From assembly GCA_037176725.1 (NCBI GenBank), contig JAZBRS010000049.1:19300001-19364000 (forward strand): a stretch of 64,000 bases of DNA. Direction: 5' to 3'. The position numbers and the translations under genes are program-made. Below, in pieces: positions 10,074-22,100 of the stretch. Within the stretch, counting starts at the first letter, position 1, and each line of letters begins with the position of its first letter. This stretch comes from Posidonia oceanica (taxonomy: Eukaryota > Streptophyta > Magnoliopsida > Alismatales > Posidoniaceae). The notes below the pieces were generated by a model. It made no database searches. It had not been told where the DNA came from and saw only the letters and a list, made by a program, of their open reading frames with translations.

Positions 10074-13000
10074 TGTAGACACCCTATTTTGACAGGTTGA
10101 ATCAATGGAATCCTTCTGGTGGCTTCGAAACATGACTCAGAAAACCCTCACCCAAAAAATCAGGAAAATTAAAAACTTTAGGACCTTGAAACCAAGCCCA
10201 AACTTAACCTAGAATCACACTCCTTTCCCAAGCCCAAAAACTGTCCAAAAATCATAGGAAAACTCACCCTTCCCAACTTAGCAAACCTACCAAAAAACCC
10301 TCAAATTTTCAAACCAAAATCACTCCCCAAAACCCTAGAAAACTTAGGTAAAACTACCATTTTTCTACACCTCAAAACCCTTGCAAAACCTTCCCAAATC
10401 CAAATCCAAATCTTAGGCCCAACACTAGAGATCTTAGGCCACACACTCACCAAGTTTCACCTCTTTCCTAAACCTTTAACCCCTTTATTCATCCAAATTA
10501 TCCTGTCCTCGTTCCTGGATTACTCTTTTCTCTCTCCTCTCTCTCTCTCTCCTGATTATCCTCCTTCTTTTCGCCCCCTTTTCTCCCTTCTTCTTGCCTG
10601 GCTGTAGGCCCTCCTTGTGCATCTATCTCTTCTGAATCTTATTTCTATTTTTATCTTATTTTTAGCATTTTCTTTGACTTTCAAAAAAATATTTTCTTTC
10701 AACTCCTCTCTTTCTTCTTTACTCCTTCATTTCTCTCTTTTCTTCTTCCTTTTCCTCTTCTTTTCCTTTCTTCTACTAAATCTCTAAAAAACCCCTTAAA
10801 CCCCTTTAAAACTCTAAAACAAAAGAAAAACAAATCAAAACCCTAAAAAGAAATAATTAAAACTTAAACAAACAATTAAAAAACAAAAAACCTAACTAAA
10901 ACCAACTAAAACTAAAAAACCATGAATGCAATCTAAAAAATGTAAAACAAACAAAAAGAAAATGCTATAAAATTAAGCAAAAACCAAAATATGACCAAAA
11001 CAAACCAAGAACAAAAACCCTACTAAAAACAATAAAAAAAACAAATCCTAAAAAGAAAGAAAACAATTAAAAACACTAAGACAAGTAATAAAAAAAAAAC
11101 TTAACTTAACAAATCTAAAAGAAACAATTAGAAAACTTTAAAACAATTTAATTAAAAAGGAAAAAAGGAAAAAAGGCTTAACAAGAAAAACATAACTTAA
11201 AAACAACTAAAAAGCTTAACAAACATTTAAAACAAAAATTTTTAAAAAAATTTAAAGAAAACTTAAGAAAAATCATAAAAAACTTAATCAAAACTAAAAC
11301 CCCTCTTAACTCCAATTTAAAAAATTAACTAATTAAAGAACAATCCTTCAAAACCTAATTAAAAATCCTAACCTAAAAACAACCATTCTAAAATATTTCC
11401 AAATCATTTCTTATTTTATTTCATTTTAATTTTTCCTCTTTTTCTTCCTTTCCTTTTTCTTCTTCCCCATCTCCCTTCTTTTCCTTCTTCTTATTTCTTT
11501 TCCTCCTATTCATTAGCCCGGTGCACTCCCTTTTTTTTTTTCCCTTTTTACAGCCGGCCCACACCTCTTCCTCCTCTCCTTCTTTCCTTCTTTCATTTCA
11601 TTTTTTTCCCTCTCCCTCCTTTTTCTCGTCCTCTCTTCTTCCAACAGCCAGCTGCCATGGCCGTTTTTCAAACTCGCCTGACACCCTCCGTCAGCCTTGG
11701 CTTCCCGCACCTCACAGCCATCCCTTCCTCCATCAGACCCCCCTCTGTGCCAACCGACCTAGACCAAGACCAAGCTCCAATGGCCTTCACATGCACCGGT
11801 AGACTTGAAAGAGAAGAAGAGAGAGCTTTGCCCAACAACAGCCTCAGCATAGACCTAGCTCCAGCTCCTGAATGCAACCAAGCCACTACAACCTCTTGTC
11901 ACCCAGAGAAAAAAGCCATCAGAGAGTGTGAGAGCCCGGAGCAATCTCCTTCTTCCTCTGCCAAAATTCTGCATTTTTCTCCTCCTCCTTCCTTTTGAAA
12001 ACCAGACCTGCAAGCCCCTCCAAACCGATCCCACATTCATCCCCCAAACTCACCCAACACCCAGCATCCTTCACCACCCCTCCACGGCCAGTAAACCAAC
12101 CCAGATCCACCCTCATTCACCTGAAATCCACCGCAGCAACCCAACTCCACCTCCATCTAGAATTCCCACACCACAGAGCACCGAATCTTCCCAAAATCCA
12201 CCCAGCAACCCGCTGAAACACCACCTTCCCAAACCATCCAAGCTTTAGCCTTCACCCTCACCACACTTCAAACCCAACACCACAAACAGTTGTCCCTTCC
12301 TCCTGTCCAAAAATCCACATACCTACAAACTCCTGAACCAGGCCTCCACGACCCAATTTGACCTTCCAGAAACACTCACCCAGCATCCAGAAGCCCATCG
12401 GACGCTTCCAATCGGCCTAAGAAGCAACACAGACCTCCCCCCACCTCCAACTATCACCGGTGCACCCAAAGTTGCCATTTCTTCTGTCGGTCATCAGAGC
12501 TTCCGTCTGAGCATCCAGCGAGCTCTGGCGGACTACGTGGAACAGTTCCAGATGCTCGTGAGCCACTAGAGACGCCCGCACCAGTCAGTCCACCTTCACC
12601 GGCCTCTGCTGAAGCGACCGTCGTCGGGGGGACGCTCTAGCCATCGAATCAGGTAGCTTTCTTCCCCAGTAGACCAAATTCCTCCCTTGCATGCTTCCTA
12701 GCCCCTTAGAATAGGGTTCTGCTTCCCTTCGCGCCGAGTCAACCCCGCCGCTGACCTTCCTTCTCCGGCGACATCCGCACCCATACCGCCGCTCCGGTTA
12801 GCAGAACTTGCTCCTGAACGTCGCCTGAGGACCGCACGAACTCCAGGAGCACAGCCATGCCTCCGGTTTCCCCTAGTGTCGCTCCAGCCGTTCGGTCGGT
12901 CTCCTCCTGGTGAGTCAAGCTCTGTCGTCGTCTCCGATCGTCGTCAGGCCACGCCATGGCCCTCCGACGCAGCTCAGGCTTCCGCACATCTCTGGAGCAC

Positions 13001-13552
13001 GCCGCCCACCGCTCAACGCCTCACCAGCAGCCCTCCTCCTTTGTCTCTGGTCACTGATAGCTCTGTGCTACAGTGTCCTCCATTTCGCTTGCGTTTCCAC
13101 TGTGCATTTATTTTCCATTAGTTAGCTATTTTGCCTTAAATTGCATTTTCAGTTCATGTTTCTAGTTTATTACATTTTGGTCCTGCCTTCGTTTAACAAT
13201 CATTTAAATCTGAATTTAAATCTTATTAAATTGCATGGAAAACTTAAAAAACTAATTAATTGCTTTCCAGTCCTTCCACTGTGTTTTCCTTTTAGATTTA
13301 TTTTAGTTTAGGCCCTGTAGTTTTTTATTTTTGCATATCAGTCCTTTAATTGATAATCTGATTTAATGCTTGTATTTTACCTTAGTAAATTGCATTTTTA
13401 AACCTTGCTGTTTTCCCCATTTGCACTTTAGTCCTCTGTTCTGTTAACTCATGCATTTATTTTCCAATTTTTCTTATTGCATTGCATCATTTCCCCTATA
13501 CTTTCTGATTTTTGCATATAGGTCCTTCATTAATGCACAGCATACATTTAAA

Positions 13553-13920
13553 TGCATATTTTGCTTATAAAATTGCATTTTAGACCCTACATGTTTTAAA
13601 AATTGCACATAGGTCCTCTGCATGCTTATAAAAGTCATTTAAATGCATATTTTGCTTATAAAATTGCATTTTAGACCCTGCATATTTAAAAATTGCATAT
13701 AGGACCTCTGTTTGCATTCCCAAACCATTAAGACCACTGTTTTGCTTACAAAATTGCATTTTAGACCCTGCATATTGAGAAATTGCATATAGGACCTCTG
13801 TTTGCATTCCCAGACCATTATGACCATTGTTTTGCTTGCAAAATTGCATTTTAGACCCTGTGTATTTCAAAAGTGCATGTTAATCCCCCATATGATTTCA
13901 AAACTTGTCCTAATGCATTT
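13553..13920 (+). repeat. Tandem repeat of about 90 bp in the element 2 LTR
   Basis: About three to four imperfect copies of a unit of about 90 bp, each containing AAATTGCATTTTAGACCCTG and TTGCATATAGGACCTCTG. They lie in the T-rich leader part of the LTR. The minus strand is open through them only because the unit length is close to a multiple of three. Confidence 0.75.
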
Positions 13921-14949
13921 TACTTTGTAAAATTGCATTTTGAACCTTGCATTTTGCAAAATTGCACTCAGACCCTCCAGTTTTCAAAAAACCTTGCATA
14001 AAAGTTCGTAACTTTTCAAAATCTTTGCACTTAGACCCCTTTTCTTGCATTTTTGCACACACCTGCCCTAATTAACCTTGCGTTTAGTCCATGCATCCCT
14101 GCATTAGCACCCTTGCACACTTTTGCACTCTTTTGCATGCATTTGGGGTTAATTTGCACATAAACCCTTGCACTCTTCCTATTTGCACATAGGTCCTCCC
14201 CCTTTGCATTTTTGCATACATTGCACCCCTTTTTTACTGCACTCAGTCTCCTAGGACACTTTTGAGCACGCTTAGCTCCCATTTACATGGGAGGACCTGT
14301 TTTGCACACCCCTAGGACCTCTTTTACACTTAGATCCCTTTTTCTCTCTTGTTCTGGCCCCTCTGCCTTGAAGCTAGGATATCTTCCAATCCGACCGTCA
14401 GATCTTCGCAACTAAGTTACCTAGACGACCCTAGTGGAGCGCTCTTCAGCATGGACCAAGCATTTCTCAGATCAGGCCTCAGATCTCTAAGGTAAGTCCT
14501 TCTGAACCCTTGCACAGCATTCATTTGCACACCATTTGCATTCATGTATTATTTTCATGCCTCGTTTTCCGTGCATGTAGATTAGGGCTTCCCCCTTCGT
14601 CTATCAACTCTGTCTCCCCTCTTTGCGTACTCACAAGTGCTTTGGGTTAAGTTTTCCCTCGGATTCGCTACTGATTGCGGTCTTCTTCCCCCTTTTCCAC
14701 GATCTGATTGCACAGCGAGCTTTGGACAGCGTGCGAGACACATCGTGGGACGGTTTAGTGGGAAACGGTCACAGAATAGTAGCGATCTCTCCACTTGCTT
14801 CCTCTCCCCTTTGCAGGTCCTCGCACCTGCATTATGTGGTTCTTCTGGTGTCTTGTTCCTACACTCGCACCGCTTATCTCTCCTTCGCATCCGGGCTGGC
14901 AGCCCTAACTGCTCGGTTGACGCCCGTCATGTCGTCTAATCTCCCCCTT

Positions 14950-15445
14950 TGCTTGTTATACCCCTGCATTGTGTGGCTTTTCCGATGTTTTGCTTTTACG
15001 TTTGCATCGCTTGTTTTTCGCCTAGATTTGCTTTCGTCTTTGCTTGTCGTATCCCTGCATTGCGTGGCTTTTCCGATGTTTTGCTTTTACTTTTGCATCG
15101 CTTGTTTCCTCGCCCGGATTTGCTTTCGTCTTTGCTTGTCGTACCCCTGCATTGCGTGGCTTTTCCGATGTTTTGCTTTTACTTTTGCATTGCTTGTTTT
15201 CCGCCCGGATTTGCTTTCGTCTTTGCTTGTCGTACCCCTACATTGCGTGGCTTTTCCGATGTTTTGCTTTTACTTTTGCATCACTTGTTTTCTCCCCTGG
15301 ATTTGCTTTCATCTTTGCTTGTCGTACCCCTGCCTTGCGTGGCTTTTCCGATGTTTTGCTTTTAGTTTCGCATCGCTTGTTTTGTCGCCCAGATTTGCTT
15401 TCGTCTTTGCTTGTCATACCCCTGCATTGCGTGGCTTTTTCGATG
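14950..15445 (+). repeat. Six-copy 92 bp tandem repeat in the element 2 LTR
   Basis: The motif GCGTGGCTTTTCCGATG recurs at about 14971, 15062, 15154, 15245, 15337 and 15429, so the period is 91-92 bp. The array creates a long hydrophobic ORF on the plus strand, which I read as a by-product. Elements 3 and 4 have a single related block at the same place, so the expansion is specific to element 2. Confidence 0.85.
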
Positions 15446-15454
15446 TTTGTTTCC

Positions 15455-15810
15455 CTTGCTTCCTACACCGTTTTGCGTGCCTGCCTTGTTTCTTGCATCA
15501 TTTTGCGTGCATGCTTTGTTTCTTGCGCCGTTTTGCATGCTTGCTCTATTTTGGCATCATTTTGCGTGCCCGCTTTGTTTTCTCGCACCATTTTGCGTGC
15601 TTGCTTTGTGTTGGCATCGTTTCGCGTGCCCGCTTTGTTTTCTCGCACCATTTTGTGTGCTCACCTTGTTTTGGCGCTGTTTTGCAAGCCCACTTTGCTT
15701 TCTTGCATCGTTTTGCGTGTCACTCCGTCTTTTGCACTGTTTTGCGTGCCGATCTTGTTTTCTTGCACCGTTTCGCGTGCTGCTTCTGTTTCCCGCATCA
15801 CTTTGCGTAT
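15455..15810 (+). repeat. Short tandem repeats (about 30 bp) with TTTTGCGTGC core
   Basis: About eleven degenerate copies of a unit of about 30 bp containing TTTTGCGTGC followed by CTTTGTTTTCTTGC or similar. Related arrays lie in element 3 (24225-24600) and element 4 (41200-41490 and 63700-64000), always between the conserved GT site and the GATGCTTACTGCCTGGAG block. Confidence 0.75.
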
Positions 15811-16444
15811 TTTACGCCATTTTCTCTTGCATGTCATCTGCATTGCATGGTTTTACCGCTATTTTGTTTTATCGCCTGCATTTGCATATAGGGCAGTGAT
15901 GCTTACTGCCTGGAGTTCTCACGAACCAGGGTTTCGCCCGGTTCGGAACACAGACAGTGCTGCTGAGGACTTAGATTGCACGTTTAATTCCTTGCATCGC
16001 ATTCCAACACTTAGAGCATACCCTTGAGCATCCACTTAGGCATTCACGGCATTTAGGCATTCAAAGCATGCATTTCCCTTCAAAAGCGAGCGTAAGCGTA
16101 GAAAGACCGCTTCTCGGGCGTGTCGAGGGTGCCTAACACCTTCCCCACGCGTAACAGGAGTCCTTACCCTTTCTCTGGCCCGCAATGACCCTTTTGCCCT
16201 CGTCCTTCGTACGAGACATCCTCTTTGCATAGCATTTGCATTGAACTGCATCTTCTTGTGTGGTTTTGCATGTTCTTCATGCATCTCCCTGGTTTTCCTC
16301 GTCTCCCGATTGAATAGACTAGGTGGCGACTCCCCTTTTTCCTTTATCTTTCCCTCCTCTGCGTCGCTCCATCTGTGAATACCTCTCTCTCTCTCAGGCC
16401 CTCTCCGGTCCGAGCCTCGAAGAGAGAAAGGCACGTTCACAAGC

Positions 16445-16780
16445 TGGCGACTCTGTTGGGGACTTCTTGGCTCTGGCTTTCATTTTTTGCTTTCGCTCGC
16501 CTGCTTTTGCATCTTTGCTTGCCTTTGCGTCTTTGTTTGCCTTATGCCCTTTGCCTTGCTTTTGCTTGCTTGTCTGCCTGTCTGCTTTGCCCAGCGAAGT
16601 CGGTTGGCGACTCCACTGGGGATTTCTATACTCCGGCTTTCACTTTTGGCTTTCGCTCGCTTGCCTTTGCATCTTTGCTTGCCTTTGTGTCTTTGCTTGC
16701 TTTGTGCTTTTGGCTTGCCTACTTGCTTGTCCGCCTGTCTTGATTCCCCGTAGGTCGCACAGTGGTGACTTTGCTAAGGA
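16445..16780 (+). other. Triplicated primer-binding site (tRNA-Arg type) of element 2
   Basis: Three sites occur 158-160 bp apart: 16445-16462 (TGGCGACTCTGTTGGGGA), 16605-16622 (TGGCGACTCCACTGGGGA) and 16763-16780 (TGGTGACTTTGCTAAGGA, with mutations that fit C-to-T or G-to-A decay). The sequence after each is also similar (CTGGCTTTCATTTT, CCGGCTTTCACTTT and so on), so the repeat unit is about 160 bp and includes the primer site. The first two match the 3' end of plant tRNA-Arg, as I recall it, as well as elements 3 and 4 do. In Ogre-type elements tRNA-Arg primes minus-strand DNA synthesis. Confidence 0.8.
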
Positions 16781-17867
16781 TTCAGACTCTGGCTCTCTTC
16801 TCTGGCTTTTTGCTTGCTTTGTTTTTGCTTGCCTTGCCTGTTTACCTTGCTTTGTTACCTGCTTTACCTTTACATGCTCTATTGCTTACCTGTTCTTTAC
16901 TTATTTACCTGCTGGCTTATTGTCATTTTATTTTCTCACATAATACATGTCTAAATACTTGTTTGGCACCTATATATGCCTTTTGACTGGTAATTGCTTT
17001 GTTTTACACCCTTGCTATGCCACTGCACATGCACATGCCACTCATGCTATGCCTGTTGACATGCTAAGTGTTTCTTTCCACTATCATGTCCACATACACT
17101 TAGCACATAACATGACCATGCTTTTTGAAGTGTTGTGTGTTGATTGCTTGCCATGATTGGGTGTTTTGTTCCCCTTTCACTTTAGGATTAGGAACAACTA
17201 GAGACATGTTGCTCCCCCTCCCTTGGCAAATAAAAACAGCAAGTAAAAGCCACATCTAGGATCCACTAGAGACCTCAACACACCTTCCCCCCTTGGGTTA
17301 ATAAAACACGCAAGATTAAAAGACTTTAATCATTTTGCATGAAGCATCATATAGGACATGCATTCTCTCATCCTTGAGTCTACCTATTAGTTTGAGAAGG
17401 ACGATCTCGGTCTCTTGTTCAGCTGCTTTGGCACAGGACAAGTCGATCGGTTTGTCCCCCCTTGTCAGGGGTCGTGTCGGTGTTGTTAGCGGGTACAGCC
17501 CATGCTTAGGCAAGGTCAAGGCCACTACAGCACCACTCGTCATACCTGAGCTCTGGGCCAGGGTCTAGACGGGAGCCTTATTTTCTGAGTAGGAGTTAAT
17601 AAATCCCATTACCCATGAGTGCGTCCGAGTAGGCAGCCTACTCAGGACATGCATGTTGAGAGAGTGCATTTTAGGGCATTCATTTGCATATGTGCCATTC
17701 ATGCCACACTTAACAACTTTGCAGCTACCTAACTGTTTTGTTTGTTTTCATCAGGTCTCGAGTTGCACTCGTTTGCGCGTCTTTGGGTCGCATCTGCCCC
17801 CAATCTTGCGTGCAGTTTCTGACTGTCCCGCTCCTTACTTTTGCCTGCCTGGGTCCTCTCTATTATC
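16781..17867 (+). other. Leader of element 2 between primer sites and gag
   Basis: No gene is seen. It begins CT/TTGC-rich and contains a block (about 17390-17580) conserved in the leaders of elements 3 and 4: GGGGTCGTGTCGGTGTT, then CATACCTGAGCTCTGGGCC. A pyrimidine-rich stretch ending TTTCATCAG lies at about 17743-17754, before gag. The conserved block could be an RNA packaging signal or a leader exon; this is inference. Confidence 0.55.
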
Positions 17868-19162
17868 ATGGGGGGTCCGTCATTTGGCTCGTCGCCTCCC
17901 GCGGATTCCGGCATTGATAATCAGTCTTCCCCTTTCCTTCTGGCTGGCATCCACCCCTTTCTCCAGGCGCCTCCCCTAGGAGCGCTCCCGAATCCAGCTA
18001 CCCTTGCCTTCCTTCTGCCTGAGGCACCTCGTGCTGAAGCGTAGGATCTGTCCTCGTTTTCGCCCGACACTGGTGGACCGAGCTGTCCAGTGCCTCCCTT
18101 CTTCGTGGGCCAGCCTCTTTGTCTTCTATTTGTGTCTTCCGGGCCCACAGCTGCTATCCCTCTTTCTGGCCAGTCTACTCCCCTACCTCGGGGATCGTCC
18201 GTGACATCTCATGCCGAAATGTTATCTCCCCTATTTGTGGTGCCGCCACGTTCTTCGCCAATCGTGCCCTTTTCTGACCCTCATTTCAGATCTCTCCTGT
18301 ATCCGTCTCCTGGTCCTCATGCCGAGGCATGTTCCCTCTTCCCCTCGGGCCCTTTTGTTGAGTCCCCCTTGCCTAACCTAGTAGAACCCATGTCCTCTAG
18401 GTTCACTACCCTAGCCGCCCTGTCTCCCCAGGTTGAATTCCTCTCCCAGTCCGATCGGGAGATGCAAGCCTTGGTCCAAGCTCTGCAGAGTCAGCCTTCC
18501 ACTATCGCAACCCCATCTTTTGCACCCCCTGCTCTTGCTCCGGTCGTGCCCCTTGGCCGCCCTGTGCTTCCTGTGTGCCCCACTCCTCAGAGGCTGCGGC
18601 AGGAGGTGAGGCGTGCCGAGCGTTGGGCTCCCGACTTTGCTCCCTAGGGCCAATCGCTCAGCTCTCTTTTCCCTAAGGTGTCCCATCTTTTAGAGCTCCC
18701 TGAGCTTCACCCACCACTGGACCCTCGTCTGTGGTGGTTCAAGCCGCATCTGTTCTGCATGTTTCATCGCTCTGTCGGGCATTCAACCGACAGATGCTTC
18801 ACCCTACAGACCAGGATTCAAGGCCTCATTGACGCCGGAGTAATTGCGATCTCCCCTCCTGCTTTGTCCCTCCTTCCGGCGGTGCCTTCGCCTCCTGCCT
18901 CCTCTCTCAAGCCCCCTCTTGATACCCCTCCCGTCGAGCCTGTGCACCACTTCGCACCAGCTCGGCAGTGGCCATAACCTAGGCGAAGGCGACGTCGCCG
19001 CGCCACGAGTAGCTACGCACTGCTGGTTGCGCCCATGAGCATCCTTTTCCCTAAGGTCGCCCCCTTTTTGAGCCTCCCTAAGGTTCGTTTGCCACCGAAC
19101 CCCCTTCCGTGGTGGTATGATGGGGACTTGTATTGTGCCTACCATCGGGCAACGGGACACGC
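17868..19162 (+). pseudogene. Gag-like ORF of element 2, without capsid domain, interrupted by element 3
   Basis: One frame runs from ATG 17868 to 19162, with stops at 18042 (TAG), 18645 (TAG) and 18975 (TAA). The N-terminal two thirds is Pro/Ser/Leu-rich. The middle has a weak helical segment (about 18400-18480). The rest holds two copies of a module that occurs once in element 4: a hydrophobic LFPKV-LPEL stretch, then a tryptophan, then CxxHxxxxGHxxxxC (Cys 18756 to Cys 18795; second copy from Cys 19134). The second copy is cut by the element 3 LTR before its last Cys. The capsid domain expected between the Pro-rich part and the knuckles is absent. The five bases before the break, CACGC (19158-19162), are the expected target duplication of element 3. 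Confidence 0.75.
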
Positions 19163-22100
19163 TGTTGACACCCCATCTTGGCAGGCTTGGACCCTTGGAG
19201 CCCTCTTGGTGATTGCTGGATCAAACCCCAACCAAACCCTAACCCTAATCCTCCTCTCTACCCTCCAAAAACAGCCCATTTTGACCTAAACCTTTACCCC
19301 CCTTCCCAACCTCAAAACCTAACCAAAATCCATAGGAAAACCTACCACTATCCACTCAACAAGCCTACCCAAAAACCTAGGAATTTCCAAACCCAACCCA
19401 TCCTTGAAAACCCTAGAAAACTTAGGAGAAACTACCCTTCTTCTACACCTTGAAACCCTTCCAAAACCTCCTTAAAATCAAACCAAAACTTCAGACCCAA
19501 GACTTCAAACCCTAGACTACCCACTCAGCAATTTTCACCCCATTCCAAGACCATTAAGACCCTCTTTCACCCAAATTATCCTTTTCTCTCTCCGGGATTA
19601 TCATTTTCTCTCTCCTCTCTCTCTCCTGATTATCATCTCTCTTTTCATCCCTTTCCTGCCCTTTTTCTGGTCAGGCTATGGGCCCCCTCTGTGCTTCTGT
19701 CCTTCCTCTATCTTATCCCTATTTTTACTTTATTTTTAACACTTTTTCTGAATTTTAAAAAAATCGTTTTCTTCCAACCTATCTCTTTTCCTCTTATTTC
19801 CCTCTTTCTTCCATTTCTCTCCTCTTTCTCTTTTGCCTTTCTCTCTTTTGCAAAAATCCACAAAAACCCATAAAAATCTGTAAAACCTCAAAACACAAAA
19901 GAAACAAATCAGAACCCTAAGAAAAACAATTAACAAATGTTAAACAAGCAATTAACAACTTAAACTTAACCAAAGCAAGCTAAAAGAAAAACCAAACATG
20001 CAAACTAAAAAATGCTAAACAAATCAAAAGAAAACACTGAAAAATCAAGGAAAAAGTTAAAATAAAATCAAAACCCACCAAAGGTAAAAACCCATCAGAA
20101 GAATTAAAAAACAAACCCAAAAAGAAGAATTAAAAAATCAAACACTAAAACAAGTAATTAAAGAAGGCAAAAGACCTAACCTAATAAACATAAGAAAAAC
20201 AAGTTAAAAACTTAATTAAAAAAGAAAATAAAAACACATCTGAAAGACCTAAAAAACACCCTATCAAACCAGAAAAATCCAACTAAAAACTTCAAGAAAA
20301 ATCAACAAAATAAAAATCAAAACACAACTTAAAAGACTTAAGAAGGAAAAAACCCTAAAAAGACTAAAACTTAAGAACCTAAAACCAACCCTAATTAATA
20401 CAAAATAAATCCTAAAAAAATCCTAATCAATATTCTGAGTGTCCAACGAGGAAAACACCATTTTTAAAACAATTTAAAAAAGGTTTAACAAACATTTAAT
20501 CAAGTGAAAAACAATTAAGAACAAAACCAAAGCCCTAAAAACCCTAATCAAGCCCAAAACACATTAATCAACTCAAAATAACCATTAAAAATCTTAATTA
20601 AAATCCTAATCTATAGCACAACTCTTCTAATATTTTTATTTATTTTTAGTTTATTTTTACCTATTTTATTTCCCCATTCTACCCTCTCTTTCTCTCTTAC
20701 TTCTCTTTTTCTTTCTTCCCTTTCTTCACTGGGCCCTCCGGCCCGTTTCTTCTTTTTATTCTTTTATTTTTCTTCTTCGGCCCGCAGCACAGTCCGGCCC
20801 GCCATCTCCACCCTTCTTCTTCCTCAGCCTTCCTCTGTGTTTTTTCTTTCCACCGATTCTCCCGCGAGCTGCTGCCAACAGTCTTCCCTCCTCCGGTTTA
20901 AATTCAAGCCTCCATCATTTCAGTCTACAGCAGCTCGCCGCCTCTCTTCTATCTCAGCTTCTTTTCCGGAGGCATTGAATGCCGGTCGCCTCGCCGACGC
21001 CCGTCGCTTCTGCTGCAGTGCCGCCGGTGGATTTCAAAAATAGCCAGCGCGCCAGCAGCCAGCCTCCTCCGGATAAAAAGCCTCCCATTCATTCCTTCAA
21101 CTCCATCCGGAACCATCAGTGAGTTAGCAAGCAACGAGAGACCCAGCAAACCAGAGAGCAATTCCAGAACATTCCCTCCACCTGAAACGACCCTCCTCCT
21201 TCTCTTCTTCACCCTTTCAATTCCAGAGAGAAGAAAGAGCAGAAGAGAGTACCTGAGAGTCCTCCTTGGCATCCCGGAGAGAGAGCCCCATTCCAGAGCC
21301 CTCCCCACTCAGATTTATCACCTTTTCCCTCTGAATTCCGTAGCTAACCATCCTCTTCTTTTTCCAGCAATCCAACACCGCTCCAAGCCTCAGAACTCCT
21401 CCCTGTTACTTCCCCAATCTCACCCAACACCTGGCCTTCTTCCTCCAACATTTCCCAGCCATTCCACCCCACGAAACCACCTGGAATCTCCCAGAAACAC
21501 CACCTGACTCCAACTGAAACCCGACTCCTTCCCTTCGGCAATTCCCATCACTCCAGTCCACCATTGCCTCCCAAAATCCACCCAGATAATCCCCAAACCA
21601 TCTCCTTTCCAAAGCCTCCGGCCTCGAACCCAACCGCTCACCACAGACCAAGAATTCCACAACAAACACCTCAGCCTCTCACAGACCAAAATTTGACCCA
21701 ACTCCCAAACCTCTTCCACGCCTTCCAGAACCCCTCTCCAAGCATCCAACGTCGCTCGCCAGACTTCCAGCAACCTCCCGGAGGGCTCCATCCAAGCCGA
21801 CGAGCAGCAGACAGCTCCCCCGGCCTCCGGCTGTCACCTGTGAACCCAAATCAGCCGAATCACCACCCGAGCTGCGAAGCTTCCGTCTGACCACCTGGGA
21901 AGCACCGGAGGGACGTTCTGAAGCCACTCCAACTTTCGCCAGCGACGGACGACGCCCGCAGCGACCGGACGGCCTCCACCGGCGACTGCTGAAGCCACCG
22001 ACGTCGGGAGGACATCTCAGACGCGGACAACGGTAAATCTTCTTTCCCTTAGCCTCCTCTTTCTCTTTTCTTGCTTCCCTAGCCTTTAGAATAGGTTTTC

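Larger units (their letters stand above)
10074..16441 (+). repeat. 5' LTR of element 2
   Basis: It starts TGTAGACACCC at 10074 and I place its end at TTCACA (16441), 3 bases before the first primer-binding site. In order it holds a CT-rich zone (10520-10760), an A-rich zone (about 10780-11400), a CT-rich zone, a GC-richer zone (11640-13060), a T-rich zone full of TTGCATTTT motifs, and conserved blocks shared with elements 3 and 4: a block ending at a GTAAGT site (14492), GATGCTTACTGCCTGGAG at about 15899, and GGTGCCTAACACCTTCCCC at about 16128. Long ORFs inside it (such as 14623-15891) follow tandem repeats and are not taken as genes. The exact 3' end is uncertain because the primer site is repeated. 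Confidence 0.78.
10074..19162 (+). mobile_element. Element 2: Tat/Ogre-type LTR retrotransposon, 5' part only
   Basis: A plus-strand element inserted in the gag of element 1. Visible parts are a 6.4 kb 5' LTR, a triplicated primer-binding site, a leader, and a gag-like frame cut at 19162 by element 3. No pol is in the window; it should resume after element 3. It differs from elements 3 and 4 in LTR sequence and in having a shorter Gag with no capsid domain. It is clearly older than 3 and 4, judging by its gag stops and its degraded third primer site. Confidence 0.85.

Noticed and set aside
14623..15891. Long ORF of 422 codons with repeated hydrophobic segments, like a membrane protein
   Set aside because: It lies inside an LTR and follows a six-copy 92 bp tandem repeat; overlapping frames are equally open and elements 3 and 4 do not keep it.
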